NCBI GenBank assembly: GCA_946699065.1
Contig: CAMPDV010000939.1
Location: forward strand, 91,903-155,902
Reading direction: 5' to 3'
Origin: Loxodes magnus
Taxonomy: Eukaryota; Ciliophora; Karyorelictea; Loxodida; Loxodidae
DNA: 64,000 nucleotides
Each line of letters starts with the position of its first letter. Position 1 is the stretch's first letter. Below the pieces are notes generated by a model. That model ran no database searches, had not been told where the DNA came from, and saw nothing but the letters and a program-made list of their open reading frames with translations. This document shows, piece after piece, positions 48,960 to 60,606 of this stretch. The position numbers were made by a program, and so were the translations under genes.

Positions 48960-49240
48960 ATATACCATAGCTTCGTCATATTTGCCTTATTTTTACAGTC
49001 TATTTCCTTTATTATTATGAGTAATTGCAAGATTAGAATCTAGCTGAAGAGATATATCATAGTTCTATAAAGCTTCGTTATATTTGCCTAACATATCCAA
49101 TGCAGTTCCTTTATTATTATAGGCAAACGCAGAATTAGGATCTAATGTTATAATTACATCAAATTAATCAATTGCTTCTTTGTAATTTCCTTCTTAAAAT
49201 AACTAAAAACCTTTGAATTATATTAATCAACTTCTTCCAT
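48960..49240 (-). pseudogene. Truncated, frameshifted TPR gene
   Basis: The minus-strand ATG at 49,240 begins MEEVDQYN, like the N-termini of A, B and F. A single missing base after YN shifts the frame. In the next frame two good TPR units follow (EGNYKEAIDQFDVIITLDPN, then GKYNEALQNYDISLQLDSNL). No kinase domain follows. Confidence 0.8.
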
Positions 49241-49798
49241 TTTATAAATAGAAATAAAGGTAATAACTTGAATAAAGATTTGATATAATATGAATATATA
49301 GCATTATAGTTTAAATTAAGATAACTAGATATTAATTTTTATTATTGTGATTGTATCTACTAAGCTACTATTTCTTGTTATTCTAGTTACTTTTTATAGT
49401 TTATCTATAATACATATTAAAGTTTACTAATAAGACTTATTCATTTTCTTTTACTTTAGTTATTGATAACTGTGATTAGTATTATTAATAGTAGCATTTT
49501 CTTATATGAAATATACACTTTTAATTAATATCTAGAAGTTTGGCATTTAGGATATTCTTTTAGAAATATTGAATGATAGTGATATAAACTAGAAGTTGCT
49601 GATATATGAAACACCGAATGAATATCATAATTATGACTATTAGTTTGAATTGCTACTCTGTATGCTTATATTTATTTCTATTAAATAGAAATCTATTAAG
49701 AAATCATAAATATGAAGAGTTTAAGTTGATTGACATTTATAATTCTTTATTATTTAATAAGCACTTAGTAGCTTCTTATTATTTATGCTTATAAAAAA
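49241..49798. other. AT-rich spacer
   Basis: No recognisable feature apart from short AT-rich runs. Confidence 0.35.
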
Positions 49799-50648
49799 TG
49801 GAAAAAAACCCGGGAATCTAAACCTTGAATTCTAACCTTAAATATCAATCTTAAGTCTCAGTTAACTAACAAGAACCAAGAATTCAAAAAAGATAAATCT
49901 ACTCCTGTTAAGAATTGGGAAATACGGAATTTCTTAGCAAACTGAAAAAGCTTGAGAAACCCCACGAGCAAGACATTATTTAGCTTTATTCATTATTGAG
50001 AAAATGAATACCGAAATTCAGATCCTGAAGGCGGAAAACTTGAATCTTCGGCTTCTTTTTTAAGATAGAAAAAAGGAAGATCAAGACTTGGTAAGTAAAG
50101 TTTAGTTTTAAATTGAAGCCTTAACTTCCTAATTTGAACTATTAGAAATAAACCTTGAAGCAAATCAATAGAAAATTAAAGAAGAAATTCAATTACCAAT
50201 CAAAAAAAACTAACTTCAATAAGAAAAGATGGAAATTGAAAAAATGTAAACAGAATAAAAATTTTAATTCAAGCCCTTAATAAAACGTTGCTATTGTCGT
50301 CAAAAGGCTGGACATTTTTGGAGGTAATGTCCGAAGTGAAGAAGAGTGCTTGAGCAGCATTGTAAATAATTTGGAACATCGAGGAGGCTATATTGTAACT
50401 ACTTTGGAGGTATTTACAGAAAGAAGTTGATATTAGATGATTCAATTGTGACACTAATCAAACAGGATCTTGGTAATTAGCAGTAACAGAATAAATAGCT
50501 TTAAAAGGACAACAATGACCTTAGAATTTGTTTAGAGAAGCTGGAGAAAAATTACAAGAAGATGGAAGAACAATTCTATGAGCTTATTGAAGAGAAAGAA
50601 GAATTATCTCAGTTTGAAATTGATTCAGATGAAGACATGTACAATTGA
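49799..50648 (+). CDS. Gag-like zinc-knuckle ORF, second subfamily
   Basis: The main frame starts at ATG 50,004 and runs 215 codons. It has a coiled coil (MNTEIQILKAENLNLRLLF, then IEALTSQFELLEINLEANQQ), the knuckle RCYCRQKAGHFWRQCPKW, and a long acidic helical tail (RICLEKLEKNYKKMEEQFYE) ending near SDEDMYN. The knuckle is CX1CX5HX4C rather than CX2CX4HX4C, so the second Cys is displaced by one. A coding-looking frame also starts at ATG 49,799 (MEKNPGIQTLNS) and stops making sense near 49,990, so a tiny intron or frameshift may join the two. No matching structured element was seen downstream. Confidence 0.65.
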
Positions 50649-52142
50649 GTATGAATATAAAAACTTTTATTGTCTTTAATTTGAGGAAACATTTCCTCTA
50701 ATTAAAGATGACCCTAACCCTTATAGTTAAAATTAATTAATTATTTATGCTTATTTATTTCTTTATTTTCTACTATTTTACTCTTTTATAAGTTTCCAAT
50801 TTGCTTTTTCTATCTTGTTTCTTAAATTCTCTAGAGATTGTTTATAGTTTTAAGTTTAGATAATCTTAGTCTAACTTTCTAAAAAATTAAATATATTTAC
50901 CTATTTTGTAAATAAGAGGTACTAGTAGTAAAGCTTACTTTATAAGTATACTAATAAGTAAAATAGAAAGTATTAATGTTGTAATAAAGTAATTATACTA
51001 ATCCTTTAGTTTTAATAATCATAAAGGAAATTATTTTAATTAGTACAGAAACTAAAATAAAATAAAATTTGTCTCTATTTAATATTAGTAAAAAGTAATA
51101 ATAAAATAGTGATAAGATGCTTAATAATAAAGAAGTGCTAATTTATTTTACTTAAAATATAATAATAACCAGTTGTTCAAGTATTAGTAAGATATTTGAT
51201 ACAAATAATACTAAAAGCTACTCTAAAAAAGGATGTTATGTATAATATCTCTTCACAATTTATCAACTATAAGATATTTAAATAAACAAATGCATATTTT
51301 TTTACCTCTAGCTGATGTATAATTAGATAGTAAATTTTTTATATTCTAAAAGATAGTAAAGCTACTAATAGCTTTCTATATATAATACTTAAGATTACAA
51401 ATCCATTATTTAATAAAGAAAAAAGTAAAATACTATTACAATAACTAGTGTCATTTTGTTTCATTCAGTTTATAATAAATTTATTCAAACTTAATTTTAT
51501 TGATTAAGTACAAAGTCTCTATATTTACATTTCAATCCTAAAGAAAAATAAATGCATTTAATATAATAAAATTTAAAGTAAAAATAAGTAATTATATTTA
51601 AGCTTTTTTCTTGGATATATTTCATTTTACATATCTTAACTATAAATTTGAGACTTCTATATAAACATATGATACTGTTTATCTCTCTTATTACTTAAAT
51701 ATCATTACTAAAAGAATTTTATTTAAATTAATATCCAAAATATTTGATAATCTTCTTCAAATATAAATGCACTTTATTTATTTACTTTCTACTTTAATTT
51801 AAATAGCACTATTTTAAATAAACTAAGTCCTCTCTTTGTTTCTAATATAGTAAAATGTAGATTTGAAGAAAAAATAAACAAGAGTATGTGAACAATGGCT
51901 AGAAAGATTTTATAGTTGCCTAACTCCGTTTTTAGTGAGTCTAGTTACATAGACTTTAACTGACTTCTATTTGAACGTATTATGGTAAAACATTTTTTCC
52001 GTTTCTACTTTAAAATAAGGAAAGAAGCTATTAATTATACAGAATTTTATATAGGAAAATTCTTTGAATGAAATTGGAATAAATAATCTTTTTACTTTTA
52101 GTAAGTAAAAAGAGAATATTATTATTTAAAAAAATCACATAA
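50649..52142. other. AT-rich intergenic region
   Basis: About 1.5 kb with no supported gene, repeat or RNA. 51,880-52,080 has some plausible coding text but no domain. Confidence 0.4.
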
Positions 52143-52589
52143 ATGAAACAGAGCCTTAGGTTGAGCAAAATGAAAACTTTAGAGGAGATGATGAAATGCA
52201 AGAAGATTTAAGAAACCAAATGAAAAGAGAAGTTTGCTATTAATAAACATAAACTTGTATAAAATGAAGTAAATGAATTAAATCAGAAGCTTCATACAAT
52301 AACTCCTTTATTAAAGTTAATTATTAAATTATATAATTTAGATAGAGAAGTGATCCTTCCAATGTGATTGATTTAAACTCTGAAACCAGGAAGTATCCCA
52401 TGTGAAGAAATGAGCAAGAATTTAGGTAGGAGTCAAGCTAGACAAAATTGAGGTATCAGGTAATGTTATGTTGTACGATAAAAGATAATAAAGTTTGTTA
52501 AGGCTGCACTCCGATACTGGCTCTATCGAAGACTTGAATTTTCAAGGGATGCTAGCACTGGAGAAAACTGTAATAAAGAACTTTTTTAA
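52143..52589 (+). CDS. Small unrecognised helical protein
   Basis: A single frame of 149 codons from the ATG at 52,143. It reads MKQSLRLSKMKTLEEMMKCK, a charged helix (NEVNELNQKLHTITPLLKLI), then CEEMSKNLGRSQARQNWGIR and ALRYWLYRRLEFSRDAST. Its first 50 residues are paralogous to the coding text at ~737-850. GC content is higher than the surroundings at 52,330-52,570. The TAA at 52,587 is taken as the end because text quality falls after it. Function unknown. Confidence 0.55.
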
Positions 52590-52747
52590 ACTTTAAAAAA
52601 TTTTAAATAGTATTCTGCTCGTTTTGTAGATGTACGTGTCCTATAATATAATTTTTTTAATTAATTTTAATATTTCAACATTATAATTATTTTCTATCAA
52701 ATCAATGAAATCTAATCCAAATAATTGAAGGAACAAGAATAACAAAA

Positions 52748-53520
52748 ATGCGAGAGAAGCGAAGGTGAAGAGCAGAATAAGAGAAAAATCAAAACTAGAA
52801 AAGAGATTTTACACTAATAATCTTAAATTAAATAAATTAGCAGACAGTTTCAAAGCTTATTAATACCTCTAAAGCTGAAGGAACCATAGAGTGTCAATTC
52901 TCCTATCACGTCTTCCCAATTGCAATAATCTTCTTAATAAATTCAGCCTTAATAACTCTTAAAGCTTGATATGAGGCAGATCAAAATTCTAAAACTTAGA
53001 ATAGAGTTAGCAAGTAAGTAGCAATAAATTGTTAAGTAGCATAAAAACGTTTCTTCGATTTTGAATGTATCAACCTGGTTACTCAGTTTACCCTATTGAT
53101 TTTCAATCTTTAAAGAAGCATAAAAGCTGAAACATGTGAATAAGAAACTTATAGAAAAGATCGAGAAGAAAAATTAGCAAGAATAATCAACAAATAAATC
53201 TTAAGGGTGTCAGATGGATACACTCTTCAATTCTCAAATGACAAGAGCCGTTGTTTGGCTGAAATAAATGAGAGAATAAATCTATAAGAAGAATACCTCA
53301 GATTTTCCAAATACTAAAGAAAAAGGAAACTGAAGCAATGTAAATGGAAATTGAAGTGAAAGCAGAAGAGACTGAAATAAAATTTATTAAACAAGAAAAC
53401 AGGGCAATCACTGCAAATTCTTACAACACTTTTTTAAAAACAGCGAAAAATGCAAAATATAGAAAACGATACAGATAGAAAATTATGAATCTAAATGAAA
53501 AAGCTTTATCATAGTAAAGA
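52748..53520 (+). CDS. Uncertain coding region, Lys/Glu-rich
   Basis: The ATG at 52,748 opens a frame with charged helical text (MREKRRWRAEQEKNQNQK, later YRKDRElike runs and RVSDGYTLQFSNDKSRCLAE). The middle contains CQFSYHVFPIAIIFLIN, perhaps hydrophobic. No knuckle or domain was found. It may be the ORF1 of the retrotransposon whose RT relic lies downstream, but this is only positional inference. Confidence 0.3.
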
Positions 53521-53639
53521 GAAGAGAATTAGGAATATTCATAGAAGAATAATGGATAATTAATTTTTAAAGGAATATTTGAAATAAAATTAAGTACATT
53601 TATGTATAATTGTAATAAAATCTAATCAAAATGATTAGA

Positions 53640-54130
53640 ATAGACTAAAAGCATTATTTTCAAAGGACTAGTTGGTATGATATAGCTGTTGATTGTTGCA
53701 ATTAGGATTATTAATTAATCAAATCCAAGAGACTTATAGTTATATAAAGGACGTATATGCAAAGGGATCTTATCTCAAATTTACTAATTATAATTCTTGT
53801 TTTAGTCCAAAAAGGCAAAAAGATAGTAGACAGAAAAAGATTAACAACAATTAATTAAAGCTTTTAACTTATCTAAATATTATAAAATAAAAAGTATTTA
53901 CAAGAGAAAGGGAACTACTTTCAACTAGAATACCTTTACTAAGTCTAAGAGAAACAATATGATATCATCTAAAAAACTTAACTAGATATCTTATATTTGG
54001 TCGATAAGTTACCAGAAAATGATGCTAAAAGATAAAAAATTCTATAAACACTACTAAAAGCATTAATTGAGGGGATTATTAGAAGAGTACTGATAAATAT
54101 TCTTCTGAATAGAAATAAAAATGTAAGATT
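53640..54130 (+). CDS. Uncertain coding stretch with helical, TPR-like text
   Basis: Reads INQIQETYSYIKDVYAKGSY and, around 53,920-54,090, YFQLEYLYQVQEKQYDIIQK followed by VDKLPENDAKRQKILQTLLK. Resembles helical repeat protein, but units cannot be aligned to the TPR genes. No start or end can be assigned. Confidence 0.25.
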
Positions 54131-54879
54131 AAAAGTTAGGATATATTTATTTAAGCAGATAATGCTAATTTATCTTTTTTAGAAGGCTCTTTACAAATTT
54201 TTAGATCTTAAATAAAAATATAAGTAAGCTATCAGATATTTATTACAATTAAGATTGATTAAGTATAGTAAAGGAAATCGTAATAAAGTACATTGAAAAA
54301 TGTGACTGTAACTTCTTCTTATGATAATCATACTGTGACAATTAAGCCAAATTTTTATGAAAACGGCAAGGAATTCTTTGAAAGTGAAATAAAAGCAAAT
54401 TAAAAACTATAGCTTAAATAGATCTAAGAGTAAATTCAGAAAGGATAGTAAAAAAGGATGAGAAAGGTAAAATAAACAGAACAGATATAGAGTTAGGTTA
54501 TTAAAATGAGAAATTGGTTAAAGATATTTAAATGTAATAAAAATTTAGTAACTACAGATTAATAAAAAACTAAATACCTTCAAATATATTTTTAAAGTAT
54601 TACTAATTAGAGCAATAGAAAAAAGGATAAAGGAAAAGAATAAGAGTAATAAAAGAAAGTAAATGTCTACTCTTTAACTACTTGGTAAGTTAGTGTAAAA
54701 TCTGTTAAAATAACTTTGGTTTGGACTAGATGACATCAAAGTCGAAGTAATAAAAATGCTAATAATGAAATTTATAAATTACTTATGAGATTTATTGCTG
54801 AAAACATACAATACTAAACAAACTCAAACAAGTAGAATCTTTCCATTTATCAAAAAAAGATTAAAGAGTAAATGAAAAA

Positions 54880-55420
54880 ATTTTAGGTTTATCGCTCTTA
54901 TAAATTTTATCCTAAAAGTATTTGAAAAATAATCACTTAAAGAATTTATGGTTACATTTACAAATCTAAGATTAAACAACCTACACAGCAAGGATTCGAT
55001 ACTATTAGAAGGGATTTACAATTTGGACACTTAAGTTATAGCTATTTATAATGAATTGTCTCTAATCATTTATTCTAATCTAGGGTTACATTTTTTTTGA
55101 GGAAATATTATCGAGAAATTTGAGATATAGCAAGAAAATTTTGCAAAAAAGTCGTATGATCTAATTATGGTCTTTATTTTTTATGGCATTTTAATCAGAT
55201 ATTTGGAGACTTATTAAAAACAACTTGACTTTAAAATTTATGGATGTTCATTTGTTTCCAAAGCAGGGCAGATGACTTATTATTACTGTCTGATGAAGAT
55301 AATATGAATTTATTCTTTTAGACATCATTTGAAGTATTTTTAGTTAAATTGAGTAATAATACTGAAAAATGGTAATTTATCTTCTTTAGAAGTAAGCTTT
55401 AAAAATATGAAAATATAGAC
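54880..55420 (+). pseudogene. Second LINE-type reverse transcriptase relic
   Basis: Near 54,880-54,960 one frame gives FRFIALINFILKVFEK, equivalent to KPISLINTILKVYDKA of the first copy. QPTQQGFDTIRRDLQ in another frame matches the QMGF motif. At 55,255 ADDLLLLSDEDNMNLFF is the catalytic motif C (ADD). Motif A is not recognisable, and the motifs sit in different frames, so this copy is degraded. The element boundaries are unknown. Confidence 0.65.
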
Positions 55421-55973
55421 TTCATTATAAAGCTAAATAATTAGTAAATTTAAGTATCAAGAAAGTCACCTATCAGGAAATGCTATTAATGAAATGAAAA
55501 CTATAAAGTTTATTGTTAAAAAGTTGCAATGAAGTACAAAAAATGTGTGAATGGATCTATTTAAAAGTTATCTAAATATTAAATTATTAAACCTTAGAAC
55601 TTTAAATACATTTTACGAATATTGATACTACCGAAGTTAGAGTATGGGCCAGAAGTAATTTCTTGAGCTATTTTTCGTAGTATAAAAAATAAAGTATGAT
55701 ATAATCATAGGCTAAATAAAAGTAGCAAGTTATGCTTTAAAAAGTGCTAATTCTACTTTTAATGAATCTTGTTTTATTGACTTTAATTGTTTACTCTTTG
55801 AATATTACATTACAATGAGTTATTTAAAATTATACATCAAATACTTTACAAATAGTCTTTAACTTATCTTAACTCTGATATATTATTTCTCTTTAACAAG
55901 ACAAAGAACGATAATTTTAGTTATTTAAAGAATTTAAAATTATTGACTTAACTCTTTCAAATAAACCTTTAAG

Positions 55974-57492
55974 ATGCTAGTAACAGCAAATGATATCTAA
56001 GCAAAATTTGAAATAGAATAGAATAAAAATTATATTAAGATAATATGGGAAGATGAGTGTAATACCAGCTTTCGAAATATTCTGAAGATCAAGATAATAG
56101 CGTTGATTAACAGAAGTTTCCATTTTATACTTTCAATATACTAAACAGACAATGATTAGAGAAATAGTGTCAATTTAAAAATTAAGGATACTTAGTTATA
56201 GCTTTTAGAATGGTTTAAAATAAAGAAACTAATAAATATAGCACTCTGAAATTTTGCATTTGTATGGGAATAAAACATATTTAACATATTTCTTAATCTG
56301 AAGATATGCAAGATCTAATCTAAGAATTTAAAGATTTCATTAATTATGATTTACTTAAACTTTTTCTTACAACCAAATTACATCAATCATAACTTCCCTA
56401 CCCGAAGATAACTTTAATAAATTGGTTTAAGAATTAAGTATTATCATTTGAAGTTGCTTCGTAGAAGAATTTAAATTTGATAGCAAAGTGACGAACAAAT
56501 GGAAAAACTGTTGGAGCAATTTGGTTATAGAGCAGATTAAGTGATTAAAGGAGATTGAATAAAGATTATTGAGAAGAAAATTGTCAAGCATTTTTATTAC
56601 TTATATGAAATATGGTAAAATTTTATTAAGATTTTGAATTAAACATACATAAAAATTAGAATACTAGGAGAAAGATAAACTCTCTTAAACAATTCCTTAT
56701 TTATACTCTGATTATAGAGATATAAAAAAACCAATAGTTAAGATACAAAAGCGTTACTTCTAATAAAATAATAATTTGATAGATGTGATATTAAGCTAAA
56801 CTGATTAAAAGCATTCATAAGTTAAGTATAATTTGGTAAACTAAGAGTTGATTTAAAGTTTGAAGTTATTGCATTAATTACTAGTTTAGTAGGAAATATT
56901 TGGAATAGAAATGAAATATTTTGAGAATATATTAATTGCATGTTTATCCCATTTAACTAATAAAGGTTTTCTATTTTCTATTCTTTGATAATGACTTTTA
57001 AAATGTTAATTCTAAAGCAGCAACAAGATGGTAGCTCTTATGGATTAAATTGTAAAGATTATACTTTAAAGTATACTTTAAAGAATAGTGAAGCAAATAA
57101 GTACTTGATTCTAAATTTGGTTAGAGGAAAGTAATTATTTAAAACTATGTATGGATTAGATTAACCAAGTAGATACTTTTAATCTACTAGCATTTATCTT
57201 CATCTTATTTATTTACTATAATGCTTATTCTATTTTCATATACTAGATACTGAGTCATTTTACTATGCTTTATATTTAATACAGCAATACAATATTTAGT
57301 AAACCATTAATAGAGGAAATCATACTATAATAAACTATCTTTCCATTAATAAAACTAGGGATACTTTAAGGATTGCCATAATATTAAAATTAAGTATCTA
57401 AAAGTATTTAGAGAATGAAAGACAAATTATAAAGAAATCTGGTAGAAAAGCAATAGTAAGTCTAATAAGAATAAAAGAAGTAATCATTTTAA
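55974..57492 (+). CDS. Multi-spanning membrane protein with a 16-nt intron
   Basis: Exon 1 runs from ATG 55,974 to 56,614; a 16-nt intron (56,615-56,630) follows; exon 2 ends at TAA 57,490-57,492. Removing the intron gives an unbroken 501-codon frame; without it neither half continues sensibly. Exon 1 is helical and basic, with hydrophobic parts (IIALINRSFHFILSIY, NIFNIFLNLKI) and LLEQFGYRADQVIKGDWIKI near its end. Exon 2 has KKPIVKIQKRYFQQ and long hydrophobic segments (ILIACLSHLTNKGFLFSILW, FNLLAFIFILFIYYNAYSIF). It closes with a charged Gln-rich tail (KLQRNLVEKQQQVQQEQKKQ). The family is not recognised. It converges on the RING gene downstream. Confidence 0.7.
56615..56630 (+). other. 16-nt intron
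   Basis: GTAAAATTTTATTAAG with GT and AG ends. Its removal joins two coding-like exons in frame (total exonic length 1,503 nt, exactly 501 codons). The size is typical of the tiny introns known in heterotrich ciliates. Confidence 0.65.
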
Positions 57493-57681
57493 AATGTTTA
57501 GTGCTAATCAAATCTAAATTTCTACATTCAAAAAGTTTAAGAAATTATCTGCTAAAGGACTAAGAAATAGTCACTAATAAGTTTAGTAACTCTAAACTAG
57601 CAAAAGATATCTAAATAGTAAATGAAAAAAGAGTGATTTAAGATAAACTTTTAAAAGAGTTAATTGTTTTCTCAATCTCAG

Positions 57682-60093
57682 CTTTAATAAAAAATTACAC
57701 TCTAAATATAAAAACTCACTTAGGTAATAATTTTACATGCTATAATTAGATAAATAACAGGCTAGCGTAAAAATCTGTTCATATAAATAATTACAAATGA
57801 CATTCTCTAATAAATAATTACCTAAAATGAGCTACTTACTTTCTTTAAAATAAAGAATTACCCCCTATAAGTATTAAATAGATAACATTCTACATAAGTA
57901 TACTTACTGACTAAAATTGAGAAAATACACTCATATAAATAAATACAACCTTAATTAAAATAAAACCATCAAATTATTTATTCGTTCAATCAAAAGTAAA
58001 AATGATACCTAGAGTAAAAAATTACATCTGAGGTATTTTATACCAGCAATTAATAATAAAAGATACCAACTAAAATAATATTTGAATACGAGCTATAATT
58101 AATTTATTACAAGCTATACAAATAAAATTAATTTTACCACCTATAAATATTTAAATTACCTTACATTCTATAAATATTTAAAATATCTCACGCTCTATAA
58201 TATTTAAAATATCTTACTCACTATAAATATATGTAAAGTTTTACCTTCTATAATATTTAAAATATCTTACCTTCTATAAATATTTTAAATATTTTACTCA
58301 CTATAAATATTCAAAAAATATTACTCACTAATGATATATAAAATATCTTACTCACTATAAATATATGTAAAGCTTTACCTTCTATAAAGACTTAAAATAT
58401 CTTACCTTCTATAAATATTAAAATATCTTACCTTCTAAAAATATCTAAAATAGCTTACAATCTATAAATAATGAAACTTCTAGCCATCTTTAAGTGTAGA
58501 ATATTACTCACTATTCATATTTAAATAGCTTACATTCTATAAACATTTAAATATCTAACCATCTATAAATATTTATATAACCCTACATTCTATACGTTAT
58601 TTAAAATGCCTTACTCTCTTTAATTATTTAAATATCTTACAATCTATAAAAAAGTTAAATACTTTACAGTCTATAAATATTCAAAATACCTTACAGCCTA
58701 AAATATTAAAATAGTCACATTCTTTGATATAGAATATTACTCACTATATATTTAAAATGCTTTACATTCTATAAATATTAAAAGAATCTTGCTCACTATA
58801 AATGTTTATAGCTTACTTACTATAAATATTTAAAACCTATTACTCACTATCATTATTTTCAATATCTTACAGTCTTTAAATCATTCAAATATTTACCCCC
58901 TATAAATAATTACATACTCGCTATAAATCTTTATACCTTACTGTCTATCAATATTTCAAATAAATTACACACTGTAAGTAATTATCAATTCTTACCATCT
59001 TAAAGTGTTCAAATATTTTACACACTATAAATATTTAAAAGTTCCTACCCCCTATAAACTTTTAAAATATCTTACATTCTATAAATCATTCTAATATCTT
59101 ACCCCCTATAAATGTCTCTAATATCTTACAATCTATAAATATTTAAACTTCTAGCCATCTATAAATATTTAATATATCTTACTTCCTTTAATCACTTAAG
59201 ATATATTACTACCTATAAGTATTCATCAGCTCTTACGCTCTTTAATCATTTAAATTATAATACTCCCTAAAAGATTTAATATACCTTACTCACTTTAATC
59301 ATTTAAATCAATTACACACTATAAGTATTTAAATCAATTACACACTATAAGTATTTGCAATATCTTACATTCTATAAATATTCAAAATTCTACATCCTAT
59401 TCATATTTAAATATTACCTTCTATAAATATTTTCAATGTCTTACCTTCTATCAATATTTTCAATATCTTACCCCCTATAAGTATTTCAAATATCTTACAT
59501 TCTATAAGTATTTCAAATATCTTACCAACTATCAAAATTTCAAATATCTTACATTCTATATTAAGTACTATGCCCTCTTATTTTCATTTCTTACCTTCTT
59601 TGTTTGTAAATGTTACTTGCTAATTCTAAGTAATTTACTTTCTAATTTGATAGATTACCCGCCTTTATTTATTTCCTTACAATCTTCTTTATATTTTACA
59701 TTCTAATTTTATGTTTTACTTCCTTTATTTAGATACCTTTTACAATCTATTTTTATAATTTTACATTCTAAAAAATTCAATTTTAATACTTTCTAACTTA
59801 AACCTTTACTCACTTTTATTAATATGTTACATACTTTTTTAAAAATTACCCTCCTATATTTTATTCTTAACTTTGCGTAAATTCCTTTTAACCTATTGTT
59901 TACATTTTTTACTTTCTCCTATTTAGATTATTTATTACTTTCTAATTATAGATTATCTTATACGTTCTATTCTAGCATTAATTACTCAACATTGCTTTCA
60001 TTTTATTAAAAACTGTTTATTTTATTCATTACTTTCTAGCTTTACTTTTTACCATCTGTATTTAATCTTACTTCCTATCAATTATATTGCTAC
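57682..60093 (-). repeat. Tandem array of ~80 intron-like units separated by single triplets
   Basis: On the minus strand the array reads GTAA(G)...(T)AG units of 13-25 nt, nearly all followed by exactly three bases before the next GT. Between ~58,090 and ~59,520 units are related (GTAAGATATTTTAAATATTTATAG, 24 nt) and repeat every ~27 bp. Between ~59,540 and 60,093 unit sequences are unrelated to each other, yet keep GTAA, AG and the triplet spacing; examples are GTAATCTATCAAATTAG-AAA, then GTAAATTACTTAGAATTAG-CAA. Triplets vary: AAT, AAG, TGA, GGG, ATT, ATG, TGT, ACT and others. A few spacers are 4, 6, 8, 21 or 22 nt. Units near 57,700-58,080 are more degenerate. Confidence 0.85.
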
Positions 60094-60606
60094 AATCATT
60101 CATCCTTAGCTCTAACTAAACTTCTCCTCAATCCTCCATTTAATTTAGACTTAGCCATCTAACTAACTTTTCTTTTTTATCAATAGAGTTCATAAAAATC
60201 AGCATCGATTCCTTCTGCTTATTCTATTTTTTATTTCAGTTATTCAATAGTTTCTCCTTCCTCTACTATTAAGTTAATTTCTTCTTTATTTTAAGTGTAA
60301 ATCTAAACTTTTATTCCTTTTCCCTCTTTTTATAAGGTTATCTCCTTTTTAGTTTCTTCAAGATTAAGCTAATTGTATTCTCTTTCCTTTTTTACTTTAT
60401 TGGTCTTACTCATCTTTTGAACTTTTACCTTCATTGAAATCACCTTTTTTACACTTTCTATTTGGACACTGGTTTGAACCGTCTCTTAAGTATTCTTCTA
60501 GAACACATTTTTGGCATACTCGATGTCCACAAGGAAGGGTCAGAGAAATGGCTATTGAATAGTCGAAACGACATAAGCATTTGGAACAGCTTTAAGAAAG
60601 CCCCAT
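57682..60606 (-). CDS. RING-finger plus ubiquitin-like domain protein with hyper-fragmented 3' half
   Basis: The minus-strand ATG at 60,606 starts MGLSQSCSKC. Residues ~6-52 form a RING finger: CSKC, CGH, CQKC, then CPNRKC, so the C3HC4 ligands are in order. A frame change at ~60,430-60,465 is solved by an intron of 22 nt (another choice is 31 nt). A ubiquitin-like domain follows: KVQIYTQNKEEINLIVEEGE then TIEQLKQKIEQAEGIDADFY, matching the ubiquitin beta-grasp pattern. Together they suggest a ubiquitin-pathway protein, probably an E3 ligase. After a basic segment (KLNGGLRRSLVRAKDE) the rest is the intron-like array at 60,093-57,682, so the protein continues only if about 80 tiny introns are spliced. 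Coding-looking text resumes after 57,682 (LRLRKQLTLLKVYLKSLFF), close to the end of the convergent gene. Confidence 0.7.

Noticed and set aside
52330..52570. Small nuclear or nucleolar RNA (AAGACTTGAATTTTCAAGGGAT resembles the U3 5' end)
   Set aside because: The match is confined to about 20 bases, and the stretch reads well as the C-terminal part of the protein at 52,143.
58090..59560. CRISPR array
   Set aside because: The 27-bp periodicity has 3-bp spacers only, varying unit lengths and AT-rich eukaryotic context; no cas-like gene is present.
58090..59560. Simple AT minisatellite with no function
   Set aside because: Not fully excluded, but the constant triplet spacing continues into 59,540-60,093, where units are no longer similar, which a minisatellite does not explain.
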